Assembly (NCBI RefSeq): GCF_004006235.1
Contig: NZ_CP034753.1
Location: 62,001-126,000 of the forward strand
Source: Agromyces sp. LHK192
GTDB lineage: Bacteria > Actinomycetota > Actinomycetes > Actinomycetales > Microbacteriaceae
Length of the DNA: 64,000 nucleotides
Direction: 5' to 3'
Positions within the stretch are counted from its first letter, which is position 1. Each line of letters opens with the position of its first letter. Below are positions 1 through 8,478 of this stretch, in pieces. The notes below the pieces were generated by a model. The model saw only the letters and a program-made list of their open reading frames with translations. It was not told where the DNA came from and did no database searches. The position numbers were made by a program, and so were the translations under genes.

Positions 1-1133
1 AGCCAGGAGGGGTTCGCGGGCACGGTGCGGTCGCGTTCGAGCAGGTGGTGGCCGAAGTCGATGTAGCTCTCGGACTCGTTCAGGTACCGCTGCCCGGACT
101 GGTCGACGACGAGCGAGAACGGGTCGCTGCGTTCGTTGAGGATGAACGACGGCTGCTTGCCTGGGATGGGCACCGAGGCCCCCCACCACGCGTCGTCCAT
201 GAGGGCGAGCGCACCGCCTGCGGCGGCGCCCGCCTCGATCGCCGTGCCGAGGTCGCCCTCGGCCGCCGACGTGTACCCGGGGATGCCGTGGTAGCGCTCG
301 CGCCATTCGGTGCGCTGCGCGAATCCGCCGGCGCCGAGGATCACCCCGCGCCGTGCGCGGATCGAGATCGGACCGGACGGCGTCGCGACGACGGCGCCGA
401 CGACCCGGCCGGATTCGTCCTTCACGAGTTCGGTGAGTGGCGCGTCGAGGAGCAGTTCCGTGCCCTGGTTCTTCACGATCAGCCCGAGGCTGAGCATGAG
501 TCCGCCCCCCATGCCCATGAGCCTACGTCCGGTGAGGAGTCCGCCGAGGGTACGGAAGACGAACCTCGCGCCGCGGATGAATCCGGACACCGTCGACCAG
601 GCGCGCGTGAGGAGCCACACGTCGTCGGTCTTGAGCGGCACGGGAATGGCGTCGCTCATGCGCGAGGTGCGCTGCCAGTCGCCGAGCTTCTTCGCGTTGA
701 TCGGCTTCACCTCGATGGAGCGGCCGACCTTGCCGCCGCGCCGATCGGGGTAGTAGTCGGGGTAGTCGGTGCCGACGGTCCAGACGACTCCCAGGCGTTC
801 GAGCAGGTCGAACGTGGGCGCGACGCCGTCGACGAACGCCTCCCTGCGCTCCTGCGACGAGGCCGGCCCGATGTCGGCGACCGGGCCGATGGATGCCTCG
901 AGGTAGTCGAGTGCCTCCTCGCGGGAGTCGGGGATGCCCTTGCGTCGCATCGCCGGATTGTTCGGCATCCACAGGCCGCCGCCGCTGCGCATCGTGGTGC
1001 CGCCCCAACGGTCGGTGCTCTCGACGACCAGTGCCGTCAATCCCGCGTCGACGGCGGTGATCGCCGCCGTCAGGCCCGCGGCGCCGCTGCCGGCGACCAG
1101 TACGTCGACTTCTCGATCCCAGGATCGGGTCAT
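1..1133 (-). CDS. KstD-like FAD-dependent oxidoreductase (3' end outside window)
   Basis: Probably a FAD-dependent dehydrogenase of the fumarate reductase/3-ketosteroid-delta-1-dehydrogenase superfamily. The first 377 residues are visible; the C-terminus lies beyond base 1. The N-terminus has a Rossmann dinucleotide motif GSGAAG at residues 15-20 and then GGTTMRSGGGLWMPNN at about 44-59, a pattern typical of KstD-type enzymes. A later GAGGF motif also fits FAD_binding_2. The ATG at 1133 follows a strong GAGGAGG ribosome site. It is divergent from a TetR gene across 49 bases that hold a palindromic operator, so TetR probably controls it. The steroid substrate is a guess from family resemblance; other 2-ene or quinone-type substrates are possible. 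Confidence 0.85.
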   Translation of the reverse strand, partial: MTRSWDREVDVLVAGSGAAGLTAAITAVDAGLTALVVESTDRWGGTTMRSGGGLWMPNNPAMRRKGIPDSREEALDYLEASIGPVADIGPASSQERREAFVDGVAPTFDLLERLGVVWTVGTDYPDYYPDRRGGKVGRSIEVKPINAKKLGDWQRTSRMSDAIPVPLKTDDVWLLTRAWSTVSGFIRGARFVFRTLGGLLTGRRLMGMGGGLMLSLGLIVKNQGTELLLDAPLTELVKDESGRVVGAVVATPSGPISIRARRGVILGAGGFAQRTEWRERYHGIPGYTSAAEGDLGTAIEAGAAAGGALALMDDAWWGASVPIPGKQPSFILNERSDPFSLVVDQSGQRYLNESESYIDFGHHLLERDRTVPANPSW

Positions 1134-1147
1134 GCTTTCCTCCTCTG

Positions 1148-1167
1148 ACCGGACATCGTTGTCCGGT
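1148..1167. promoter_or_regulatory. Probable TetR operator between divergent genes
   Basis: Perfect 8-base inverted repeat ACCGGACA / TGTCCGGT around the spacer TCGT, in the 49-base gap between the KstD-like gene and the TetR gene. The TetR gene has a possible -10 TACGCT seven bases before its ATG, which would give a leaderless transcript overlapping this site. Autoregulation and control of the flavoprotein are inferred. Confidence 0.75.
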
Positions 1168-1182
1168 ACTACGCTAACACTC

Positions 1183-1764
1183 ATGGCTGCGCATGGAGCT
1201 GGGAATTCGACGGCGGACCGGAAGCCGAATCGGGGACCGATCGCGGGGCCGGCGAACCGGCGGGCGCTCATCGCCGCAGCGCGGCAGATCTTCGCCGAAG
1301 ACGGCCTGCAGGCCCCCTACAGCTCGATCGCGAAGCGCGCGGGCGTCGGCCAGGGCAGCCTGTACCGGCACTTCCCCGACCGCCTCTCGATCGCCATCGC
1401 CGTGTTCGACGAGAACATCGACGAGCTCGAAGCCGGGTCGGCTCGGCCCGGGGCCACGCTCGACACGCTGTTCGACGCGATCATCGACCAGGCCACGATC
1501 TCGGCGGCGATCATCCAGCTCATCTGGGATCACCGCGACGACGAGCGCGTCGCCCGGTTCGGGGAGCGCATCCGCGCCCTGGCGGACACGGCCCTCGCGC
1601 ACGAGCAGTCAGCCGGCCGGGTCGGCGCGCACGTCCGCACCGAGGACGTGCTGCTCGCGATCACCATGCTCGCGACCGTCAGCGAACGCAGCGACGGCGC
1701 CGATCCCCGCACCGACGCGCATCGCGCCAGGGAGCTCATCGACCTTGCGTTCGAACCGCGCTGA
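1183..1764 (+). CDS. TetR-family transcriptional regulator
   Basis: A 193-residue TetR-type repressor. The helix-turn-helix covers about residues 28-75, with the typical run AARQIFAEDG, then IAKRAGVGQGSLYRHF. The C-terminal ligand domain is ordinary in length. I chose the ATG at 1183 because upstream in-frame codons run into the divergent gene and no ribosome site precedes earlier starts; the ATG may be the first base of the transcript. The divergent operator at 1148-1167 suggests it regulates itself and the KstD-like flavoprotein. The ligand cannot be predicted. Confidence 0.9.
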   Translation: MAAHGAGNSTADRKPNRGPIAGPANRRALIAAARQIFAEDGLQAPYSSIAKRAGVGQGSLYRHFPDRLSIAIAVFDENIDELEAGSARPGATLDTLFDAIIDQATISAAIIQLIWDHRDDERVARFGERIRALADTALAHEQSAGRVGAHVRTEDVLLAITMLATVSERSDGADPRTDAHRARELIDLAFEPR

Positions 1765-1804
1765 CGGCGCGCGTTCGCCGATCGACCCGTCGGCGCGAGT
1801 CGGC

Positions 1805-2995
1805 TCAACCCAGTTCGGCCCGCCGGAAGCCCAGCTCGCGTACCGCACCGCGTACGGGCGAGCCGGTCATGCCCACCGCGTCGAGGTCGACCGAGGCTGC
1901 CGCGCGGAGCGCGAGCGCGTTCGCCGATGTCGCGGCGCGATCCGGAATGCCGAGCCGGCGGGCGAAGGCGTCCCAGTGGCGGCGCTTCAGCGAGGTCGTG
2001 CGTCCGTCGATCGGCAGCGCCATCGACGCGTCGCCGTAGAGCAGCGTGCACACGACGTCGTAGACCGGCGCGATCGTCCAACGGCCCGGTTCGGCCTCGA
2101 GCACCGCGAGGTTCTTCGCATGCAGGTCGCCGTTGCCGACGAGCCACGCGAAGACGAACTGCAGGTAGAGGTTCCTGGCGGCCACGACCGGCGCCGTGGT
2201 GAGGCTCGCGAGCGCGAGGGCGACATCCTCAGCGGGGATCTGGTACTTCGACGCAGGGGGGAGCCCGAGCACCTGGGTTCCATCCTCGAATGCCAGCCGG
2301 CCCCATACCGCGCCAGCGCGGAACCGATCGAACCGCCGGACAAGCAGCCCGGTCTCGCCGGTTCGGTCGGTGGCGATCTGCGCGTCGGCGACCGGAACCC
2401 GCAGTCCCTTGGCCGCGGTGAGGTGCGCGTGTTCGTTCTCGACGAGCCGCGGGTACTCGGGAACTCCGAGCTTGAGGATGAACCTTCCGTTCTTCGCCGA
2501 GACGGGCGCGCTGATCATCGACGCGCTGGCCTTCGCCTGCACGCCCGGAATGGCGTGGGTGTCGACTTCGTCGACGAGTTCCCGGAACACGGTCGTCGGC
2601 GCCTCGTCGAAACCGACGAGCGCAGCGGCCTCTCCGACGGATTCTCCGGCGGGCAGCACCTGGACGTCGCCCGGAGCGTCCGCGCCGACGGCGAGCAGCA
2701 GCGTGAGCTCGTCGTCGGCGCTGGTCTTCACCGCGCGGCGGAGTACGGAGAGGCGGTGGCCTTCGGGGAGCAGCCCTGCGAAGAAGGCGGGGAGCGATCC
2801 CGCGGTCGTGGTGACCGGCTCGTCGGCGAGCGGAAGGGTGGTCGCGACCGCACGGGCGGTCAGGTCGGCGAGATATCCGTCTCGGTATGCGAAGCGGATG
2901 TCGCCGCGCTCGGTCCGCTCCAACGTCGCCGCCGGTCGCCCGGCCTTGTAGACGTCGGCGACCCTGACCGTGCGGAGTCGCTCGAGGTCGCTCAT
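1805..2995 (-). CDS. hipA: HipA-family serine/threonine kinase toxin
   Basis: A 396-residue HipA kinase, the toxin of a type II toxin-antitoxin pair. HipA proteins of this family phosphorylate translation-related targets such as GltX. Visible kinase elements are the Ser-rich phosphate-binding loop (GVQAKASAS, near residue 155), the catalytic loop GNGDLHAKNL and the metal-binding stretch APVYDVV. Its ATG overlaps the stop codon of the upstream HTH gene (ATGA), so the two are translationally coupled, antitoxin first. Activity and target are inferred from the family. Confidence 0.9.
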   Translation of the reverse strand: MSDLERLRTVRVADVYKAGRPAATLERTERGDIRFAYRDGYLADLTARAVATTLPLADEPVTTTAGSLPAFFAGLLPEGHRLSVLRRAVKTSADDELTLLLAVGADAPGDVQVLPAGESVGEAAALVGFDEAPTTVFRELVDEVDTHAIPGVQAKASASMISAPVSAKNGRFILKLGVPEYPRLVENEHAHLTAAKGLRVPVADAQIATDRTGETGLLVRRFDRFRAGAVWGRLAFEDGTQVLGLPPASKYQIPAEDVALALASLTTAPVVAARNLYLQFVFAWLVGNGDLHAKNLAVLEAEPGRWTIAPVYDVVCTLLYGDASMALPIDGRTTSLKRRHWDAFARRLGIPDRAATSANALALRAAASVDLDAVGMTGSPVRGAVRELGFRRAELG

Positions 2996-3198
2996 CGGCG
3001 GACTTCGAGGGTGAGGCCGACGGTCGCGGCGACCCGCGCGACGGTGCCGATCGAGGCGGAGCCGGTTCCGCGCTCGATGTCGCGAACGGTGCGCTCCGAG
3101 GTCTCGGCGAGCTCGGCCAGGTCGCGTTGGGTGAGGTTCGACGCCTTCCGCGCGTGGCGGATCGCAGCGCCGAGGGCGTGGACCGCTTCGTCGATCAT
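2992..3198 (-). CDS. hipB: HipB-like HTH antitoxin
   Basis: A 68-residue Xre/Cro-type DNA-binding protein, about the size of HipB antitoxins. The HTH covers nearly the whole chain (NLTQRDLAELAETSERTVRDIE). I start at the ATG at 3198 because AAGGGAGGGG lies just upstream; the longer open frame to 3270 would include operator DNA and has no ribosome site. It overlaps hipA by four bases. Three copies of an inverted repeat lie upstream, one of them covering the region just before the start, which points to strong autorepression. Confidence 0.88.
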   Translation of the reverse strand: MIDEAVHALGAAIRHARKASNLTQRDLAELAETSERTVRDIERGTGSASIGTVARVAATVGLTLEVRR

Positions 3199-3212
3199 GC
3201 GCCCCTCCCTTC

Positions 3213-3228
3213 CGGCAGGATCATGCCG
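3213..3228. promoter_or_regulatory. HipB operator copy 1
   Basis: Inverted repeat CGGCA-n6-TGCCG beginning 15 bases upstream of the hipB start codon. It is the nearest of three copies with identical arms and 6-base spacing, so binding here could block translation-initiation-region transcription. Assignment to HipB is by position. Confidence 0.7.
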
Positions 3229-3272
3229 ATCAGTGCTGATCGGGGTAGCCCCGTCCAGTGACCGGCTCATTT

Positions 3273-3288
3273 CGGCAGTTTACTGCCG
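3273..3288. promoter_or_regulatory. HipB operator copy 2
   Basis: Inverted repeat CGGCAG-TTTA-CTGCCG, flanked by TT and GAA, so CGGCA-n6-TGCCG as in the other two copies. It lies about 60 bases upstream of copy 1 (centre to centre), close to an integral number of helical turns. Confidence 0.7.
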
Positions 3289-3331
3289 GAAACCGGCCTC
3301 GGGTGCTCGTCTGCGGCGCAGATCGCGCATT

Positions 3332-3349
3332 CCGGCAAGATCCTGCCGG
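3332..3349. promoter_or_regulatory. HipB operator copy 3
   Basis: Inverted repeat CCGGCA-AGATCC-TGCCGG, the most symmetrical of the three copies, about 60 bases upstream of copy 2. Even spacing of three sites suggests cooperative binding or DNA looping, as known for HipB in enteric bacteria. Confidence 0.7.
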
Positions 3350-3373
3350 GCTTGACGTGTCGCCGAGCAGCAC

Positions 3374-3407
3374 GATGCCCCGCCCGAGCGCGCTCGGACG
3401 GGGCATC
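3374..3407 (-). terminator. Hairpin terminator behind ycnI
   Basis: A 17-base inverted repeat with one mismatch, GATGCCCCGCCCGAGCG against CGCTCGGACGGGGCATC, almost without a loop, 29 bases beyond the ycnI stop codon. No clear U-run is present, which is common for actinobacterial terminators. It also separates ycnI from the hip operators. Confidence 0.7.
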
Positions 3408-3435
3408 CGCTGCTTCAGGTGCCGGAGACGGCGGT

Positions 3436-4188
3436 CTACGCCTTCGTCGTCGGCTTGCGGCGTGCGAGCACCGCGAGCACGATGCCGACCGCGCCGACGG
3501 CGATGCCGCCGACCGCGAGCCAGCGGGCGACCGCGTCGTCCGACGACGTCGATGCGGACTCCGCCTCGGCGCCGTGGTCGTGCTCGGACGAGATCGGCTC
3601 GGCCGCCTCCTCGTCGGCGCCGTGACCGTGGCCGTCGCCCTCGGCGGCGGTCACCGTGATGACCGGGGCGGGCGACTCGGGCTCCTCGCCACCCTCCTCG
3701 GCGACCTGGGACCAATCGGTCGTGCCCTCGACGCACTCCTGGAGCACGGGGAAGACGAGGTCCTCGCCCTCGGCGTCCTCGGGGAGCTGCAGGCTCAGCT
3801 CGAGGACGTCGCGCTGGTGTGCATCGAGCGGCGTGATCGCCGTGTAGACCACCTGCGCGTCGCGCTCGACGACGCTCGCGCCGTGGCTGTCGACGATCGG
3901 CTCGGGAAGCTCCTCGGAGACCTCCGCGATCGTCCAGTTCGGGTTGACGGTGGGCGTGACGCTGTTGATCCCCTCGGGGATCGTGAACGTGACCTTGGTG
4001 GTCGGGCTGTCACCGCAGCCGTGCGGGATCGAGAAGCCGAGCACGGTGTACGAGCCGGCGGCGGTGCTCGACGGCGTGACGCCGACGTGCGCCGACGCCG
4101 ACAGCGGTGCGGCGAGGGCGAGCAGGAGGCCGCCGCCGAGGGCGACGGACGAGGCGAGGGCGGTGCGGGTACGGGTGGTGCGGGTCAT
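3436..4188 (-). CDS. YcnI-family (DUF1775) secreted, membrane-anchored protein
   Basis: A 250-residue export protein with an N-terminal signal peptide (hydrophobic run after RTRTAL, cleavage near SASAH), a DUF1775/YcnI domain starting at the mature histidine (HVGV), a charged His-rich stretch (DGHGHGADEE) and a C-terminal membrane helix followed by RRK. YcnI proteins bind copper through the N-terminal histidine and are usually found next to copper-handling membrane proteins. The next gene upstream is a His-rich membrane protein, which fits. I start at the ATG at 4188, which gives a normal signal peptide. A copper role is known for the family, not shown here. Confidence 0.9.
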   Translation of the reverse strand: MTRTTRTRTALASSVALGGGLLLALAAPLSASAHVGVTPSSTAAGSYTVLGFSIPHGCGDSPTTKVTFTIPEGINSVTPTVNPNWTIAEVSEELPEPIVDSHGASVVERDAQVVYTAITPLDAHQRDVLELSLQLPEDAEGEDLVFPVLQECVEGTTDWSQVAEEGGEEPESPAPVITVTAAEGDGHGHGADEEAAEPISSEHDHGAEAESASTSSDDAVARWLAVGGIAVGAVGIVLAVLARRKPTTKA

Positions 4189-4303
4189 GTGAGCGCTGCT
4201 TTCTGCACGAGGCGGGCCGGAGTCGGTCGCGCCTGCGGACGCGCGTGCGCTCGATGGCGCACGGACGGCGCGTCCGCGTCGGATCGGGGGGTCGTCGTGA
4301 CCG

Positions 4304-4963
4304 TCAGGCGACGGCCGGGACTCCCACCGGAGGCCCGCGCAGACGGAATGCGCGCAGGTGGGGATCACGCACCGCGCCGGGTTCGGGCGCGACGGCCCGC
4401 GACGTGCCGCCCGCCGCGGGTGCCGTGACCGGGACCAGCAGCAGCACCGCGCGTCGGATGCCGCCGGCCAGCGTGGCGAGCATCGCGAGCCCGCGATCGG
4501 CGACGACGATGAAGGCGATCGTGAGCACCGCCGCACCCACGTGCGAGGCGAGCATCCAACCGCCGTGATGACCCGCGCCGAGGACGGCGCCGACGCCGGA
4601 TGCCCCGGCGACGAGCTCGGGCAGGGCGACCGCGCCGTGCGCGTGATGCACGGCGGTGGCATCCGCTCCGATGACGACGCCCGAGACGGGCGCGCCGGTG
4701 CCGAGCGAGTAGAGCGCGTGGAGGGCGAGCTGCGCACCGACCGCGGCGATCGCGGCACGGATGCCGCCCGCCCGCGTCGACGCCTTCGCGGGTGCGCCGA
4801 CGACGACCGCCGCGAACGGCACGGCGAACGCCAGCGCGAGCGCGAGGGTCAGGCCGCCGGGAGGCGCCCCGCCGCCGATGGTGTGCGCGAGCGCGGCGAC
4901 GAGCGTCGCGAACGCGGCGATCGAGGCGCCGCGCGCGAGCCTGCCGAGCCGGTCCGTGCGCAC
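4304..4963 (-). CDS. His-rich multi-spanning membrane protein
   Basis: A 219-residue protein with about five hydrophobic helices and histidines clustered in the central region (residues about 105-145: AVHHAHG, GAGHHGGW, ASHVG). I do not recognise a family with confidence. It lies 115 bases upstream of ycnI on the same strand, where copper-related membrane proteins are usual, so a metal-binding or transport-accessory role is plausible. The start is a GTG at 4963; an ATG eight bases further out is in another frame. The C-terminal 35 residues are Pro/Arg-rich and probably cytoplasmic. Confidence 0.7.
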   Translation of the reverse strand: MRTDRLGRLARGASIAAFATLVAALAHTIGGGAPPGGLTLALALAFAVPFAAVVVGAPAKASTRAGGIRAAIAAVGAQLALHALYSLGTGAPVSGVVIGADATAVHHAHGAVALPELVAGASGVGAVLGAGHHGGWMLASHVGAAVLTIAFIVVADRGLAMLATLAGGIRRAVLLLVPVTAPAAGGTSRAVAPEPGAVRDPHLRAFRLRGPPVGVPAVA

Positions 4964-5020
4964 CGGGTCATCCTAGTCGAGCGGGGCCGCCCGCCCTCAT
5001 CCGGCCGAGGAGATCGCCGT

Positions 5021-6652
5021 TCATTCCTCCGGCGACGGGTCGGGGATCTCCTCGGGCTTGTAGTTCGGCAGGCGGCTCGCCGGCAGGATCGCGACCGCAC
5101 TGATGCCGGCGAGGATCAGGAGCCCGTACTTCAACGCCTGCAGGCGGGCGTCGGTGTTGACCTGCACCGCGGCGTCGACCTGCGCCTCGGTGGCATCCGT
5201 GTCCTCGAGCGTCGACCGGAGCTGGTCGTTGCTCACGAAGTTGACCCGGTCGAGCGGCACCTGGGCGACGATCTCGTCGGGGAGGTCGTCGTTGCCCGCG
5301 AGCGCCTGGGTGACCCCGAGGCTGAGCAGCGACACGAGCATCGCCCCGGCCAGTGCGGTGCCGACGGCCGACGCGAGGTTCTGCGTCGTGCCGCGGATCG
5401 AACCCACGTCGCCCGCGAGTTCGCGCGGCGCAGCGGTGACGAGCACGTTGAACACGAGGGTGACCAGTGCGCCCTGGCCGATGCCGAACACGATGAGGCC
5501 GAGGATCGTCGGTACGGTCTCCCAGTTGTTCGTCACCACGAACGACAGCCACACGAGCGCGATCGTCGTGAGCGTGAACGAGAACACGCCGATCGTCCGC
5601 GGGGTGAATCGGCGGTAGAGGCGCACGACGAGCGTCGCGGTCACGAAGACGGTCAGGTTGAACGGCATCATCGCGAGGGAGGTGTCGAACGGCGTGCGGC
5701 CCTGCACGATCTGGATGTACAGCGGCACGGTGAAGTTGATCGCGGCCTCGAGCCCCACGACGATGAACATCGCGTAGACCGCGGCACGTTCACGGCCCGA
5801 ACCGAGCACGCTGAGGCTCACGAGAGGTACCCGGCCGAGCCGCACGCGCCGGCGCGTCCAGAGGAAGAACCCCTGGCCGAGCATGATGCCGACGACGACG
5901 AACACCGGTGCCGGCGAGACGGGGCCGAACGAGAACGGCGCGTCCGCCGTCGCCTGGAGCACCCCCCACGAATTCAGGTTGTTGAAGCCGACGGTGAGCA
6001 GGATGATCGCCGACCCGATGAGCACGGCCGCGACGAGGTCGATGCGGATGCCGGGGTCGCCGCGGTCCGAGCGGAAGGTGAAGCTCAGCGCGAACACCGC
6101 GACCGCGACCACGATCAGGATCACGAACACCGGCCGCCAGCCGACGAGCGTGCCGAGTGCGCCGCCGATGAGGAACGCGCTCACGCCCGAGATCGCGCGC
6201 GCCGAGCCGAGCGAGCCGACCGCGGTCGCCTGCTGGGGACCGTGGTAGTTCTCGGCGATGAGCGCGACGAGCGACGGCACGATGATCGCGGCGGATGCCC
6301 CCGCCAGCGCCTGCGCGGCGATCACCCAGTCGACCGACGGGGCGAACACCATCATCAGCTCGGCGATCGCGAACAGCCCGACGACGATGCGGAACACCCG
6401 CACCCAGCCGAACTTCTGCCCGAGTTTCGCGCCGACCATCACGAGGGCTGCGACCGCGATGCCGTAGGTCACGATCGCGGTGCTCACCGCGGTGGGCGGC
6501 ACGCCGAACTCCTCGACCATGCCGCCGATCGACACCGGCAGGGCGGCGACGTTGAACGACATCAGCACCTGCGCGAGGAAGAGGCCGATCATCGGCACCC
6601 ACGAGGCGCGGGCGACCGCGGCGGCGGCGGATGTTGCTGCGGTGTCGCTCAT
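5021..6652 (-). CDS. MFS transporter (14-helix DHA2/EmrB type)
   Basis: A 543-residue major facilitator permease, the length of 14-helix drug:proton antiporters. Helices fill the chain, with a hydrophilic extracytoplasmic stretch between the last two helices (LEDTDATEAQVDAAV). Near the start the sequence SIGGMVEEFGV fits the first loop of DHA2 exporters. The ATG at 6652 overlaps the glutaminase stop by four bases (ATGA), so glutaminase and transporter are translated as a pair. Substrate is unknown; the coupling hints at an amino-acid-related compound, though drug-type export is as likely. Confidence 0.88.
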   Translation of the reverse strand: MSDTAATSAAAAVARASWVPMIGLFLAQVLMSFNVAALPVSIGGMVEEFGVPPTAVSTAIVTYGIAVAALVMVGAKLGQKFGWVRVFRIVVGLFAIAELMMVFAPSVDWVIAAQALAGASAAIIVPSLVALIAENYHGPQQATAVGSLGSARAISGVSAFLIGGALGTLVGWRPVFVILIVVAVAVFALSFTFRSDRGDPGIRIDLVAAVLIGSAIILLTVGFNNLNSWGVLQATADAPFSFGPVSPAPVFVVVGIMLGQGFFLWTRRRVRLGRVPLVSLSVLGSGRERAAVYAMFIVVGLEAAINFTVPLYIQIVQGRTPFDTSLAMMPFNLTVFVTATLVVRLYRRFTPRTIGVFSFTLTTIALVWLSFVVTNNWETVPTILGLIVFGIGQGALVTLVFNVLVTAAPRELAGDVGSIRGTTQNLASAVGTALAGAMLVSLLSLGVTQALAGNDDLPDEIVAQVPLDRVNFVSNDQLRSTLEDTDATEAQVDAAVQVNTDARLQALKYGLLILAGISAVAILPASRLPNYKPEEIPDPSPEE

Positions 6653-7689
6653 GCGGGGGTTCCTTCCGTGTGCCCGGGCGAGGTGTGCGGGGTGTCCGCC
6701 GCCCGCGCGGCATCCGATGCGAAGAGGTTCAGGCCGAGCGCCCGCGACAGGAACGCGACGGCGCGCTGCCCCCGCACGCTGTTGCCGGCGCGATCGAGCG
6801 GCGGCGAGTAGGTGCCGATGCCGGCCTTGCCGGGCACCACGGCGATGACCCCGCCGGCCACCCCCGACTTGCCGGGCAGCCCGATCTCGAACAACCACTC
6901 GCCCGAGTGCTCGTAGAGCCCCGACGCCGCGAGCACGGCCAGCGTGTCGCGGCAGACCGTCGCGGGTACGACCTGCTCGCGCGTGATCGGGTTGACGCCG
7001 CCGTCGGCGAGGGTCGCCGCCATGACGGCGAGGTCGTGCGCGGTGACCCGCAGCGCGCACTGACGCGTGTAGACGTCGACCACCTCGAGCGGGTCGCGGT
7101 CGATCCGGCCGTAACTCTCGAGCAGCCTGGCGATCGCCCGGTTGCGCTGGTTGGTCGCCGCCTCGGACCCGTAGACGACGTCGTCGAGCTCGAGCGCGCG
7201 ACCGGCGAAGCGCGACAGCCCGTCCACGATGAAACGCCATTGGTCGGCCGGATCGCCCGGGATCAGGGCGGTCGTCGCGAGCGCGCCCGCGTTCACCATC
7301 GGGTTGCGCGGATGCCCGGCCGCCAACTCGACCGCCATGACCGAGTTGAACGGCAGGCCGGTGTTGTCGACGCCGACCCGTTCGAGCACGGCCTCGTGTC
7401 CGATCTCCGCGCAGACCAGCGCGTACACGAAGGCCTTCGAGATCGACTGGATCGAGAAGGCGACGTCCACGTCGCCGACGTCGTGCGTGTCGCCGTCGAC
7501 CTCGACGACGGCGATGCCGAACGCCGTCGGATCGGCCTCGGCGAGGATCGGGATGTAGTCGGCGACCGTCCCGTCGTCGACGCCGCGATTCCGCTGCCAG
7601 GCCTCGACGACGAGCGACTCGACGTCGTCCCATCCCGGCAGCGATCCGGTCGCCGCCCGCTGCGAGACGTCACCGACCCCGAGTTCCAC
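6649..7689 (-). CDS. glsA: Glutaminase
   Basis: A 346-residue serine-dependent beta-lactamase-fold glutaminase that hydrolyses glutamine to glutamate and ammonia in the cytosol. The catalytic Ser-x-x-Lys is S82-I-S-K85 in SIQSISKAF. Other family marks are the NPMVNAGA block, the tyrosine block SYGRIDRDPL and the GLPGKSGVAGG glycine motif near residue 270. The start is a GTG at 7689 preceded by a G-rich ribosome site. The C-terminal 25 residues extend past the fold. The stop overlaps the start of the MFS gene. Ammonia release could relate to acid resistance, as in enteric GlsA, but that is only analogy. Confidence 0.93.
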   Translation of the reverse strand: MELGVGDVSQRAATGSLPGWDDVESLVVEAWQRNRGVDDGTVADYIPILAEADPTAFGIAVVEVDGDTHDVGDVDVAFSIQSISKAFVYALVCAEIGHEAVLERVGVDNTGLPFNSVMAVELAAGHPRNPMVNAGALATTALIPGDPADQWRFIVDGLSRFAGRALELDDVVYGSEAATNQRNRAIARLLESYGRIDRDPLEVVDVYTRQCALRVTAHDLAVMAATLADGGVNPITREQVVPATVCRDTLAVLAASGLYEHSGEWLFEIGLPGKSGVAGGVIAVVPGKAGIGTYSPPLDRAGNSVRGQRAVAFLSRALGLNLFASDAARAADTPHTSPGHTEGTPA

Positions 7690-7793
7690 CCGACCCCCCG
7701 ATCGTCACGGCCCGTGCCGCTCACGTCCGATCCTCGCGATGCCGACCGCGGAGTGCAAGCGACCCGCCCGCGGACCGAGCGTAGGTTGGAGTC

Positions 7794-8426
7794 ATGGACT
7801 CGTCGCACGGAGGCATCCCCGTCACCACGGCCGCCGAACTCGAGGAGATCGTCGGGCGACCGCTGCCCGCCGCCCGTGACAAGGGTCGCGACCGGTTGAC
7901 GTCGATCGATCGGGCGTGGCTCGAGGCATCCCCGCTCTGCTTCATCTCGACGGCGGACGCCGCGGGCAACGGCGACGTCTCGCCGAAGGGAGACCCGGCC
8001 GGATTCGCGCTCGTGCTCGACGACCGCACGATCGCGATCCCCGAGCGCCCGGGCAATCGACGGGCCGACGGATTCCACAACGTGCTGGAGAACCCGCACG
8101 TCGGCTTGCTGTTCGTGATCCCCGGCCGCGGCGACACGCTGCGCGTCAACGGCCGGGCGCGGATCCTGCGCGACGTGCCCTACGCCGACCGGATGTCGGT
8201 GCGCGGGCACGTGCCGCAGCTCGTGCTCGAGGTCGCCGTCGACGAGGTGTTCTTCCACTGCTCGAAGGCGTTCCTGCGCTCGAAGGCCTGGGTGCCCGAG
8301 ACCTGGAATCCGGATGCCGCGCCGCGGCGCGCGGTCATCGCGAAGACCCTCGAACGGCCGGATGCATCGCTGGACGACCTCGAGGAGTACTACGGGCCGT
8401 CGTACGCGGAGAAGATCTACGGCTGA
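7794..8426 (+). CDS. PPOX-type FMN flavoprotein, MSMEG_1061-like
   Basis: A 210-residue split-barrel flavoprotein of the pyridoxamine-phosphate-oxidase-like group. Characteristic blocks are FISTADAAGNGDVSPKGDP (residues about 48-66), IPERPGNRRADGFHNVLENP and GRARIL, which match the MSMEG_1061/DR_2398 subfamily. These proteins bind FMN, sometimes F420; reactions are mostly unknown. A -10 like TAGGTT sits seven bases before the ATG, so the message is probably leaderless. It is divergent from glutaminase and convergent with the PLP decarboxylase gene. Confidence 0.85.
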   Translation: MDSSHGGIPVTTAAELEEIVGRPLPAARDKGRDRLTSIDRAWLEASPLCFISTADAAGNGDVSPKGDPAGFALVLDDRTIAIPERPGNRRADGFHNVLENPHVGLLFVIPGRGDTLRVNGRARILRDVPYADRMSVRGHVPQLVLEVAVDEVFFHCSKAFLRSKAWVPETWNPDAAPRRAVIAKTLERPDASLDDLEEYYGPSYAEKIYG

Positions 8427-8478
8427 GCGGGTGGCCGCGGAGGGCACCGCACCCGACCGGGCGCGGCATCCGCCGTAT

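Noticed and set aside
4358..6811. Plus-strand open frame of 817 codons rich in Arg, Asp and His
   Set aside because: Composition is that of an antisense read of the MFS gene; no ribosome site and no recognisable fold.
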